Shown here: positions 35,301 to 43,545 of the stretch, piece by piece
How positions within the stretch are numbered: position 1 is the first letter of the stretch
How the letters are laid out: every line of letters begins with the position of its first letter
Source: Hexactinellida sp. DTS-2022
Taxonomy: Eukaryota > Porifera > Hexactinellida
NCBI GenBank assembly: GCA_028753945.1
Contig: JAPNXP010000008.1
Span: forward strand, 4,030,001-4,094,000
DNA: 64,000 bases
Direction of reading: 5' to 3'
Program-made: the position numbers and the translations under genes
The notes under the pieces: model-generated
Database searches by the model: none
Seen by the model: only the letters and a program-made list of their open reading frames with translations
Told to the model about the DNA's origin: nothing

Positions 35301-35597
35301 GGGAATAGGAGAGGGGGTGGGGGTGGGGGTGGGGTAAGCAGAAGAGGTTGCCAAAGTTAATGTTCGAGTTGTGAGCAGAGTTGTACTGCTAAGTGAAGAA
35401 GTCTGTGGGAATATCGTAGTCGCGGTAGAAAGGAGAGTTGTGTGTGGGGTGTGGGGTGCATAGCTGAATGGTCTTGTCGCCGATTGTCTCACAGACTGTG
35501 ATACACTCTGCCCGTAGAGACAGAGTGGAATATGAGTAATGAACCAAAGAATCAAAAGAGTTCTCGCGTATACTTTGTTCAGACACAATATATGCAT
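26353..35597 (-). CDS. Receptor tyrosine phosphatase, Ig-FN3-NIDO-AMOP-VWD-vWA-TM-PTP
   Basis: Nineteen exons: 35597-34896, 34838-34490, 34417-34035, 33836-33536, 33485-33069, 32835-32589, 32346-32090, 32034-31784, 31704-31415, 31162-30975, 30889-30491, 30057-29485, 29361-29002, 28934-28676, 28402-28185, 28130-27914, 27458-27256, 27188-27042, 26558-26353. A hydrophobic signal sequence is followed by a Thr/Ser/Pro-rich stretch, Ig-like domains, an FN3 domain completed across an intron (VKISGENTFGYSEYS), NIDO (APFWSDVDY), AMOP, VWD, a vWA domain (DMYFVIDGSSIVGPTRFSEE, an imperfect MIDAS), a SEA-like juxtamembrane region, one TM helix and a PTP domain. The PTP has canonical WPDYGIP (Asp 27145-27147) and HCSSG/IGRTG split by an intron (Cys 27049-27051). 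It should be an active membrane phosphatase with adhesive ligand binding. It is the inverted paralogue of 3-7874, with vWA in place of the EGF modules. Confidence 0.9.
26573..26740. mobile_element. MITE, family B
   Basis: It lies in the last intron of the minus-strand phosphatase. It begins TACAGTGGAACCTCGTTAAT and ends ACTAACGAGGTTCTACTGTA. The termini are inverted copies and the outer TA pairs fit a TA target duplication. Confidence 0.85.
27747..27875. repeat. Dispersed repeat, family D
   Basis: Intron of the minus-strand phosphatase. It contains AATGTTCTTATAACCG, ATAAATTATAT, GCAACCGTTTTCC, AATGTTCTTATATCCG and ends near ATCCGGCATATACTGTA. The same word order recurs at 31229-31331. It looks like a short element with internal duplications. 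Confidence 0.65.
28456..28645. mobile_element. MITE, family A, with internal perfect palindrome
   Basis: Intron of the minus-strand phosphatase. It begins TACAGTAGAGTCTCGTTAAT and ends with ACGACAGTCTACTGTT. A second inverted segment at 28471-28528 gives two arms of 27 bp around AAGG. Confidence 0.85.
30176..30475. repeat. 79-bp tandem repeat
   Basis: Units start GAGGAACATATTTA at 30176, 30255, 30334 and 30413 (spacing exactly 79 bp). The copies are nearly identical and the last is partial. The array lies in the intron between the vWA exon and its predecessor. Flanking words (AATAGCAAGTCGC on the left, GCTAATAGGCGAACTCTACT on the right) resemble inverted ends, so the array may be the expanded interior of a MITE. 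Confidence 0.9.
31229..31331. repeat. Dispersed repeat, family D
   Basis: Second copy of the repeat at 27747-27875: AATGTTCTTATAACCGAGAT, GCAACCGTTTCC, AATGTTCTTATAACCGCTGT, ATCCGGCATCTACTGTA. It lies in a phosphatase intron. Confidence 0.65.
32359..32525. mobile_element. MITE, family A
   Basis: Phosphatase intron. It begins TACAGTAGACTCTCGATAGT, contains ATATCGGTTAAGGAGTACAA and GTGACTCCGGTTAATACGAA, and ends ATTAACGAGAGTATACTGTA. Confidence 0.85.
32881..33057. mobile_element. MITE, family C
   Basis: Phosphatase intron. It begins TACAGTAGAACCTGCGTAAT and ends TTAGGCAGGTTCTGCTGTA. Internal inverted words CTATATAAACCGAGATTCTC and CTCTATAAACCGGAATCCTT show partial duplication. It is the only copy of this family in the window. 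Confidence 0.8.
33868..34012. mobile_element. Probable MITE with GTGTTC ends
   Basis: Intron of the minus-strand phosphatase. GGTGTTCGTCTAATAGCAAT on the left is inverted imperfectly as TTGCTCTTAATAAGTGAACA on the right. Related words (CTAATAACAA, TAGCAAGTT) occur at 19306-19450 and around 30105-30475. Confidence 0.55.
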
Positions 35598-36006
35598 TAC
35601 GATTCTACATGTCTAGTTGATCATTTTAATAAGTCAGATTATATTAATAGAACAACACAAACTGAAACTTAGAATTTGCTCACTCGGTCCAGTAAAGTAA
35701 GGTTATTTCTAATCAATTGTAGTCGTGTAAATAAATATGAGTTTACTAGCGATGATCGCTGTATAAAGTAAATTCAATTAATATTTACTTTACTTACATT
35801 CTTTATTTTTGCATAGTAATGATAGTTTAGATAATAATCAAATTGAGTTAACTTCCTATTCAAATACAATATTGCAGACACAATATATATGGCTCTAGTC
35901 CACTTTCACTATCCTGCCATTTAACTACAGTAGATATACAACCTTAATTTACTACCAATTGTTTAGCAGTCAACCAAGATTACATCCCTCCACTCTAATT
36001 ACACTA

Positions 36007-36588
36007 ATGGCTTTACTACGCTATGTAATACCGCTTGTGCTGCTGATTAGCTACACAGAGCTAGTGCAGGCTGCTGCGAGCTGTAGTGCGGCTTCTAACT
36101 GCACTGCCGTGACTGTACCGGCTGGGGGTAATAACGTGGAATGTGTAAATGGGTCCTGTGTGTGTAATTCTTGCTTCGTCGCTGACTCGATAGGGAAGTG
36201 CACTCTGGACAGCTGCTACTCCTACGACTCGACGCTAGACCAGTGCAATAGCAGAGCCCCAAGGTGGCTAGCTGTTCTGCTGATGAGTATTTTCGTTGGT
36301 GGAACGGGGGCTGCCAATTTCTATATCCAACGCTATGAGTTTGCAATCCCTCAACTGGTGTTGTTCTGTCTGATACTTATAATGCCTTGCATTATCTGCT
36401 ACGTGTACTGCTGCACTGGCTGTGATTGTGGGGATAAATGCAAGATGTGCGGTCTCATAATCAACTTCTTGTTAGCTGTTCTTCTGCTGATCGGTAGCCT
36501 CAGCTTTGTGAGCTGGTGGGTTGCAGACCTGGTGATATTCTCTCTCAACGCAAGGACAGATGGAGATGGATGTAGCCTTGTTATGTAG
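36007..36588 (+). CDS. TM2-domain membrane protein
   Basis: Intronless, about 193 residues from ATG 36007, chosen because it directly begins a signal peptide (MALLRYVIPLVLLISYTELV). A Cys-rich extracellular segment follows (about 12 Cys). A TM2-type hairpin comes next: RWLAVLLMSIFVGGTGAANF with the Gly-rich start and the FYIQRY stretch, then a second helix, a Cys-rich connection (CCTGCDCGDKCKMCG), a further helix and WWVADLVIFSLN, which matches the family ending WxxDxxxI. The TM2 family includes animal TM2D proteins linked to Notch and amyloid biology and many protist proteins. The exact role is unknown. Confidence 0.8.
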   Translation: MALLRYVIPLVLLISYTELVQAAASCSAASNCTAVTVPAGGNNVECVNGSCVCNSCFVADSIGKCTLDSCYSYDSTLDQCNSRAPRWLAVLLMSIFVGGTGAANFYIQRYEFAIPQLVLFCLILIMPCIICYVYCCTGCDCGDKCKMCGLIINFLLAVLLLIGSLSFVSWWVADLVIFSLNARTDGDGCSLVM

Positions 36589-37169
36589 TTGCCAATACTG
36601 AACATTTTGTATTTTACATTAGTACTGGGTAAGGGAGTATATATCAGTTATGTGTCCTATAAGCTAATATATGTGTAGTTAGTTCTATTTTCTATGTACA
36701 TAAATGTATACCATGATAATTTAAATATTCGCATTTTAGTGCTAAATGTGATATATACTTAACACTGTATTGCAAGTTCAAGAGTCCTTAAAATTTTTAA
36801 TTGGACACAATTAATTCAGTGATAATTATGCTGTCCGTTCAACGAACCAAATACAGTTTACTCTACCATCTGATGTTAATAGTTTTTTAAAGGCATTATT
36901 AGAAAAGAGTTCTCAAGTAGATGCTGCATAAATAACAGGCTTGCTTATCAATGATAATATATAAACATAAATTTTTATTTTGAAAATATACGTAAATATT
37001 GATCAATGTTGCTGCACATATCAAAAATGTAATATTTGAATAACATTGAAGAACAAATTTTGTTGTACAATTTAATATATGCAAACAAGAAAGAACTAGC
37101 AAATGACAAATTATGAAAATGCGTAAGCTTAGGCAGTTTGTGACGAGTAATGATTAAAATAACAAACAT
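36589..37169. other. Intergenic, no gene seen
   Basis: About 580 bp of AT-rich DNA between convergent genes (TM2 protein and the bZIP-like gene). No coding exon or clear repeat was seen. Confidence 0.5.
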
Positions 37170-37613
37170 TTAATTCAGCGCCAGGAGTTTCTTGTAGAGA
37201 CTAATTTCGTTACTGAGATCAACCTTCTCATGTTGAAGGTTCGCTTTTTCTTCATAAAGCAAATTTACCATCCTCTCGAGATTCACTTCAGATATCTTAA
37301 TCTTTGCCTGTGATTTGAGAGAGCTGCGGCATTTCTGTGCTTTTCTGCGAATGTCTTTAATGTAATTTATATCTTCTAAGGTCAGTTCGAGGTAAATACA
37401 CATTTCATAGAATTGTGTGAGGTCAATCTTAATGAGTTTATCCTTATCTACCAGCTCTGTCCAATATTTGAATCCAAGGACTGACCAATTATCTTTCAAA
37501 ATCAGACTAACATCTTTCCGATTCGCAGGAACATTTGGAGAATCTTCATTATCTGCAAGCCAAGGCCACACAGATTCAACTATGTTATTAGAATCTAAGA
37601 AATCCATTTGCAT
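37170..37613 (-). CDS. bZIP-like protein, copy 1
   Basis: Intronless, 147 residues. The C-terminal half reads LTLEDINYIKDIRRKAQKCR, then a basic stretch and a leucine/valine heptad coiled coil ending SLYKKLLALN. DIRRKAQKCR recalls the CNC/Maf basic region (DIRRRGKNKVAAQNCR), but residues are missing and the near-invariant Asn is not in register. DNA binding may therefore be altered or lost. The N-terminal half (SLILKDNWS, KLIKIDLTQFY) is shared with the paralogue at 39184-39651. It is probably a nuclear dimerising factor. Confidence 0.65.
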   Translation of the reverse strand: MQMDFLDSNNIVESVWPWLADNEDSPNVPANRKDVSLILKDNWSVLGFKYWTELVDKDKLIKIDLTQFYEMCIYLELTLEDINYIKDIRRKAQKCRSSLKSQAKIKISEVNLERMVNLLYEEKANLQHEKVDLSNEISLYKKLLALN

Positions 37614-39183
37614 GTTGAAATATTATTTTTCTCACTTATTGTTGTTTCTATTGAATTTAGTTTATTTATTTGCTTTTATATAAATAAATTTTTCGAAAAT
37701 TATGTCTACGATGTAGATTTCCCTTAATTAATTTAATTCTTACTTTTGTTAAACTGTAATAACCGACTATAATTATATCAAGCCAGTTTGCAGTGTTATA
37801 TTAATAGAAATAGAATTAAAACGCTTATTCAGTGACCGATAACATTAAAGTAAGAGAACTTGTATACTTTATATTTCAACATAGATAATATACTAAACTA
37901 TTTTCCCAATTTCTCTTAGATTTTATAAAATACTGAGTACCTAATCGCTAGACAAATTTTTCAAATAAACCAAATCCACAAATAAAAAGTTTGTTAACTA
38001 TTGACCATAGAGCGAAATTAAACAGAATTATTTGAAACTTTACATATTCATGAACGAAAGATATTGATACCCTACGAGTGTATAAACGTAGATTTGTAAC
38101 AACAACAATAACAACAATAACAATAACTACTGAGAAAGATTGATCCATTCGCTTGAATTTTGTGTCCGGGTAAGTTTCAAATATGTAACCTATGAGGATT
38201 TATAAATTATTTTTCATAGAAACCTACTAATCTGTTTTAAATGGTATTTGGTTATGTCGAAATGCTCTGATGGAGTGATAGATTCAAAGAAATCAAATTA
38301 TCTCCGAATACGAAATGTTGTTTGACTAGTCTTAAAACAGAAAGTAAATTAATGTAGTCGTGATAGCTTGTGATTGTTATAACATTGAAATTAGCAAACA
38401 TTTCATTAAACTGATCACAAAGACGAGGGATAAATATAAAACCAATAAATTACAAGTCCCAAGAGAAATTGTATTAATTCCGTTTCACTATACTGCATTG
38501 GTATATTTAATTAAGAATATTCGTTCGATTGTTATGTGAAAGCTTCTGCATCTTTAAAGCCAAGTATGGAATTGATCTCCAAATAGTGAAAATATACAAT
38601 GTTTCCAATTGACTAATTGACTTCTTTATGTCATTAGAATATCAAAGGACATGTTCGTATCCATAGTATACGGTACCTCTAATTAATCTCACATGTAATT
38701 ATACTCCAATCAAACTTTGAATTTTAAATATAAACATTGTATTGACCCAAAGGCGAACTGAAACTTGATTAAAATGCTTAGTCAACCTTGTAATATTATT
38801 AATTATTAATTAATTATTAATTATAACATTAAAATTAATGAAATATAATTTATGAGTTGTTCTAGTAAATTTAGTGAATTTGTTAGTTCTTGTAGTATGC
38901 TAATTTCGATTTCAGATTCGCAACACATTTTCATGATAGTGTAACATGTAACTGAATTTTGTGTTCCTGTGTTTGCTCATGCTATGCTAATGATGCTATA
39001 CGTATAAACTAGCTCGGATATTATGAGAGCTGAACATTAATTATTAATAAAGCGTTTATTAAGATATTTATTGGAAACAGAGCACATTTTTTTGTATTAT
39101 ACTGACATGATATGGCATTAGAATAGAAGCGAGCCATGTGCGATTGTTGAATTAGCAGCGTGTGTATGTGTAGATAATAGAAG
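37614..39183. other. Intergenic between the two bZIP-like genes
   Basis: About 1.57 kb of AT-rich DNA. A CAA/ACA-rich simple repeat lies near 38098-38130 and an ATTAATTATTAATTA run near 38800-38825. No exon with support was seen. Confidence 0.5.
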
Positions 39184-39651
39184 TTAGCAACTGTTTAGCT
39201 TGAGTTTGAGTGTGTTTATATCTTTTAATAACTCGACTTTCTCATTCTCGAGTTCATCTTTAATTTTTGTTAATTTCTGTATTTCCTGCATTTGCTCCAG
39301 CTCTTTAATTCTTTTGCTTGCGTGGCATTTTAGTGAGCTCTTAGCACGCTGTGCTTTCTTTCTGGCGTCCTTGATTTGTGAGATTTCATTGGACGAAAGG
39401 TTGCTTTGGTTTAAAATGTTCATGAATTCCTGAAAATCTATTTGTAAGATTTTTTTCTGATCAATTAATTTGAGCCAGTGTATCACTGTCAAATTTGCAT
39501 CTGTCCAGTTGTTTTTCAAGATGCGGCTCAGTGCATGTTCGCCTGATTTGTTCGGAGGATTGCAGGTTGTTGCATTGGACATCATCATAGTGTCAAATAC
39601 CCAGGATGGTATCTCAGTACCCAAGCAGATCGATTCATATTCAGAGTTCAT
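39184..39651 (-). CDS. bZIP-like protein, copy 2
   Basis: Intronless, 155 residues. LSSNEISQIKDARKKAQRAK aligns with LTLEDINYIKDIRRKAQKCR of the copy at 37170-37613, followed by KSSLKCHASKRIKELE and a leucine-rich coiled coil to the end. The N-terminal half also matches (ILKNNWTDA, KILQIDFQEF). Same orientation, same length class and no introns point to a tandem duplication. The basic region is Lys-rich, but the bZIP Asn is absent. Confidence 0.65.
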   Translation of the reverse strand: MNSEYESICLGTEIPSWVFDTMMMSNATTCNPPNKSGEHALSRILKNNWTDANLTVIHWLKLIDQKKILQIDFQEFMNILNQSNLSSNEISQIKDARKKAQRAKSSLKCHASKRIKELEQMQEIQKLTKIKDELENEKVELLKDINTLKLKLNSC

Positions 39652-40532
39652 ATTATATTTGTTTTCAAATTTTATATTTATGTTTTCAATATTTTTGTTT
39701 TTGTATCTTCATTAAATTCTATTTATACTGATTTATAAAGTGCTCTGCCCCTATTCTGACTCCTAATAGTTTTAGATATACAGACACTATTTGTACTTTG
39801 AAACTGAATGTGCTCGAATTGATACCAAAATGTGAACCATCTCAAATTGAAAACGTTCCTCAGTCTGAAACCAATGTACAGGTAGGGGATTTCACTTAGT
39901 AGACAATTATAAGTTAATTACTTATGAAACAGTAACAAACAAGTAAGAATTAAGCACAAAATATTCATTGTTTTTAATAAAACGAAACGCTTTTTAGTCC
40001 TAATTAGGTAAAAAATACTACGTAATATACTACGGGTATTACGTATTAAATATAGTATAAACTAAGCTAATAATTATTGTGTATAACGCCGCACGGGGCA
40101 TCGTTATTATTAAAAGGAAAAATTAATTTTGCTGTAGCCAGAACGAAGTTAATATTTAATAGCTCTTAGGTTAACAGTTTAAAAGTACAAACCAAGATCC
40201 TCTCATCGCAATCTAACATACCTCTCCTTTAAGAAAATCTGTATCCGATAATAATTAAACAATGACTTTACTATACTCCAATGGCCTGTAATTATTTTAT
40301 TGTGGTTGAATGAATATTGAGCCACTATACTAAAGTAAATAAATTCTAACAATACATGTGATCCAAATTTTATGATATCCTAATAATTCATTAAATTAAG
40401 TAAAAACTCTCGTCGCTTATTGTACAAATTAAGAGCCACAAATAGTATTAGAAATACTAAAGTGGTTTGAACTCTGATAAAGTCGGTATTTAAATCTACT
40501 GTAGCAACGAACCACAATTAGATACTTGAAAT
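39652..40532. other. Divergent intergenic region, no gene seen
   Basis: About 880 bp between a minus-strand bZIP-like gene and plus-strand GTF2H4, so both promoters should lie here. The sequence is AT-rich and no element was identified with confidence. Confidence 0.5.
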
Positions 40533-41906
40533 ATGGCTGAGTTAAATGTCCAGTTGAAAGTTCAAGATTTGCATTCTTATCTCCTAACGTTACCCAAGGT
40601 GACACTGGAGCGTATCTACGCAAACGCAGCTTGCTGTTTGATGGTTTTCAGAGAGGTTCAAGAAATAGGGCGGCACTTTATAATGAGAATGACTTACATT
40701 TCACAGCCGTTGCCAATCGGTCTTATCTTATCATGGGTGAAACAGAATAAAGTGGGGGAGGCAAGAACAGCAATTAACCGTATGCTGAACTTGCGTATAA
40801 TGTGTAAGGTAGAGATACACGGGAATCCAGATGATGGTGTAAGACTCAACGAGCAATTCAATCAGAATTTAAAACAGATATTCTCAGGCAGAAATCTCCA
40901 GCTGCCAAAGACAGATCAGCTGGGACAAGACAAACACGGCAAAGGATTAGAAGAGCTTGAGACCTATGCAAACGAGCGCTGGAAGACTATCCTTAGCTTT
41001 ATGGTAACTCCGGAAAAGACACAGAAGGAGGTTAACAGCGATCTAGTCGAGATCCTAGTACACTCCGGATTGATGCACAGGGCAAGAGAAAGCCACCTGC
41101 CTAGCATCACGCCTAGCGGATTCCAATTTCTCTTAATGAACGAGACTAGACAAGTGTGGTTCTTCATGCTGCAGTATCTCCGCACGTGCGAGCAGAGGAG
41201 CATGGATCTGGTAGAGTTGCTCATCTTCATATTTCAGCTCAGCATATCTACGGTTGGAAGTGATTATTCGACAGAAGAAATGAGCGACACTCAACTGAGA
41301 TTCCTGCAACACCTCAGGGAGTTCGGGTTGGTGTACCAGCGAAAGCGCAAGTCTAGAAGATTCTACCCAACTCGCATGGCTGTGGATCTAATTTCTGGCG
41401 CGAAGGACGAGAATCCTCAGAGCAGGAGCAGAGGCTATCTCCTAGTTGAAACCAACTTCCGAGTCACTGCCTACACCAATTCTCACCTAACTACCAGCAT
41501 ACTCAGTCTCTTCCTGCAGATCCTATACAGATTCCCAAACATGGTGGTAGGCTTAATATCACGCCAGTCCATCCACGAGGCGCTAGTCAACAGTATAACC
41601 TCTGGTCAGATTATAGGTTTCCTGCGAGCAAACGCACACCCTGCAATGCTTAAGAAGAGCCCAGTGATCCCCGCGACAGTGGAGCATCAGATAATTCTCT
41701 GGGAAACAGAGAGGGACAGAATGGATTGCAATGAGGGAGTGCTATACAACTGCTTCGAGACAGGACAGGACTTCGAGATTCTGAAGAATTATGCAGACAC
41801 CAGAGGGGTGCTTATTTGGTCAAGCAGCACAAGCAAGACAATGGTAGTTACTAGAGATGGACACGATGATGTGAGGAGGTACTGGAAACGGAACAAGCCA
41901 AAGTAG
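40533..41906 (+). CDS. GTF2H4: TFIIH subunit p52 (GTF2H4/Tfb2)
   Basis: Intronless, 457 residues, the full family length (462 in human). p52 anchors XPB in the TFIIH core and stimulates its ATPase in transcription initiation and nucleotide excision repair. The family pattern runs end to end: ACCLMVFREV, MRMTYISQPLP, YANERWKTILSFMV, TPSGFQFLLMN, WFFMLQYLRTCEQRSMDLVE, STVGSDYSTEEMSD, FLQHLREFGLVYQRKRKSRR, LLVETNFRVTAYT, RFPNMVVG and the p8-binding C-terminal region (EGVLYNCF, VTRDGHDDVRRYWKRNK). It is nuclear. Confidence 0.98.
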   Translation: MAELNVQLKVQDLHSYLLTLPKVTLERIYANAACCLMVFREVQEIGRHFIMRMTYISQPLPIGLILSWVKQNKVGEARTAINRMLNLRIMCKVEIHGNPDDGVRLNEQFNQNLKQIFSGRNLQLPKTDQLGQDKHGKGLEELETYANERWKTILSFMVTPEKTQKEVNSDLVEILVHSGLMHRARESHLPSITPSGFQFLLMNETRQVWFFMLQYLRTCEQRSMDLVELLIFIFQLSISTVGSDYSTEEMSDTQLRFLQHLREFGLVYQRKRKSRRFYPTRMAVDLISGAKDENPQSRSRGYLLVETNFRVTAYTNSHLTTSILSLFLQILYRFPNMVVGLISRQSIHEALVNSITSGQIIGFLRANAHPAMLKKSPVIPATVEHQIILWETERDRMDCNEGVLYNCFETGQDFEILKNYADTRGVLIWSSSTSKTMVVTRDGHDDVRRYWKRNKPK

Positions 41907-43545
41907 CAGTAAATTTAAAAACTTCATTAGTAGTGTAAAATTAACAACTCTAATAGATTCTAAGATGACTAATTCTTGAATAATTCAAGAATTTATGAAT
42001 TATGCTATGTAATTTATGATAACCATTACAGATAGTTAAAAACTCTGGGAATATTGTATTTGATAAAATTCAAGTTCTCAACATAATAGCAACCAATCCA
42101 AATATTTGCAAATAGTTATAACTTTTAATGTATTAATTTGAATAATTCTTGAAATGGAATAATTAATTTAAATAATCAGTGATTTTGTTTGTATTGAAAC
42201 GTATTGACCCATATTAAGTATCAATGAAATGAGCGTTCTTACTAAGTCCACAACTCGGTTATTCAGCATATCTAAATTTGTTTTTATGACATTATGATAA
42301 ATTTACATTCTTTCAAGTTCAATTTGGAAATTTTTTAATTTTTAGAACTTACATCGTAATAGGGACTAGAAGAATGAAACCAAGAGTAATAATGCCAAGA
42401 CGTACATCTTTGGTAATGTGATAGTTAGGCTACTCTGATAGTTCTGATTTCATTAATGACCACTGTACTGTATTTATAAATTTCTCTTTCAGTGTGGCTG
42501 ATAGGAATTTGTTAAATGAATTAATATTAATTAATTTACTAGTACATTTCAAAATCAGCACAATTCATTGGGTTGACATGCGAATAAATTTAAATAAAAA
42601 ATAAATAATTCTCGTTTGTATCACATCTAGTTCCGAATAAATATTACGCCCCTTTTTCATCAATGAAAAATAGCTCTAACTATTCGTGAATATTCTCTGA
42701 TTAAGCCATAAAATTTTTATGGTAAAGATTAAAGGTGTAGAAGGGACTCGACAGCCAGAAGTGTGTGGAAGACCAGAATTCCGTTTGAGCATTAGACTTT
42801 TGTGGACTTACCAAAGGTTTTGCATGAGAATGTTGGTTAAAATATAGTTGGTTCATATCAGTAATCATTTTGTAGGAAAGTTCTTGTACCTGGTGCTTGT
42901 GGGTTGGACATGTGTGAGATTGTGTTGCGCCACTCCCATCTGGAGATTTATCTGTTTTGGTTGTTATTACACGCAATCTGTACGTACCATGGTAGAAGAA
43001 GATAATGTTACAACCAATGCTCTCTCTCGACTGAAGTGGTAGCTACAAACAAATTGGATTTCTCACATAAATATCTGCATGCTGCATACATCATGCTTTG
43101 TTACAGAACTGACTTTTCAGATATTACCTGTACAATATATTATATGGCTAGTCGAAATGGTTTTAATTATTTCGTCTCATTTCGTATGAATGCTACAATG
43201 GTGAGTTAATATATTTGGTTAATCAACATTTCGCTGATTGTAAACCAGAAAATCAAAAGTTATGTTTCAAATTTGCTTAGAATACGCATTAATGTTGAAT
43301 ACAAATTCTACAATTCTGAATAAGCTTTCACAATAATCTCGTGCTTAATATTTAGACTTAAATAAGTCAACAGTAATGTTGGGCATATCAATTACATGTG
43401 CACAGGTGCAGCTTACTTCTTAACCGTCTGCATTTATCTACCTGGCCTGGAGGTAAGCTTTCTACATTAAACACTTCAACAGTGCAAGGCCCTGGATATT
43501 ATGTTACAGTACCACAAATCATACACTCTGGACCTAAATAGTGTA
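41907..43545. other. Intergenic, convergent 3' ends, no supported gene
   Basis: About 1.6 kb, mostly AT-rich. A minus-strand frame at 42701-42976 contains two donor-like sites (after CACCAG and after CCTTTG) but has no recognisable domain and no partner exons. Confidence 0.5.

Noticed and set aside
37948..38148. 66-codon minus-strand frame starting MDQSFSVVIVIVVIVVV
   Set aside because: The hydrophobic run comes from an (AAC/AAT)n-like simple repeat. No further support.
42701..42976. 91-codon minus-strand frame, possible small gene
   Set aside because: No domain, no signal peptide and no clear partner exons. It is AT-rich intergenic sequence, so there is not enough support.
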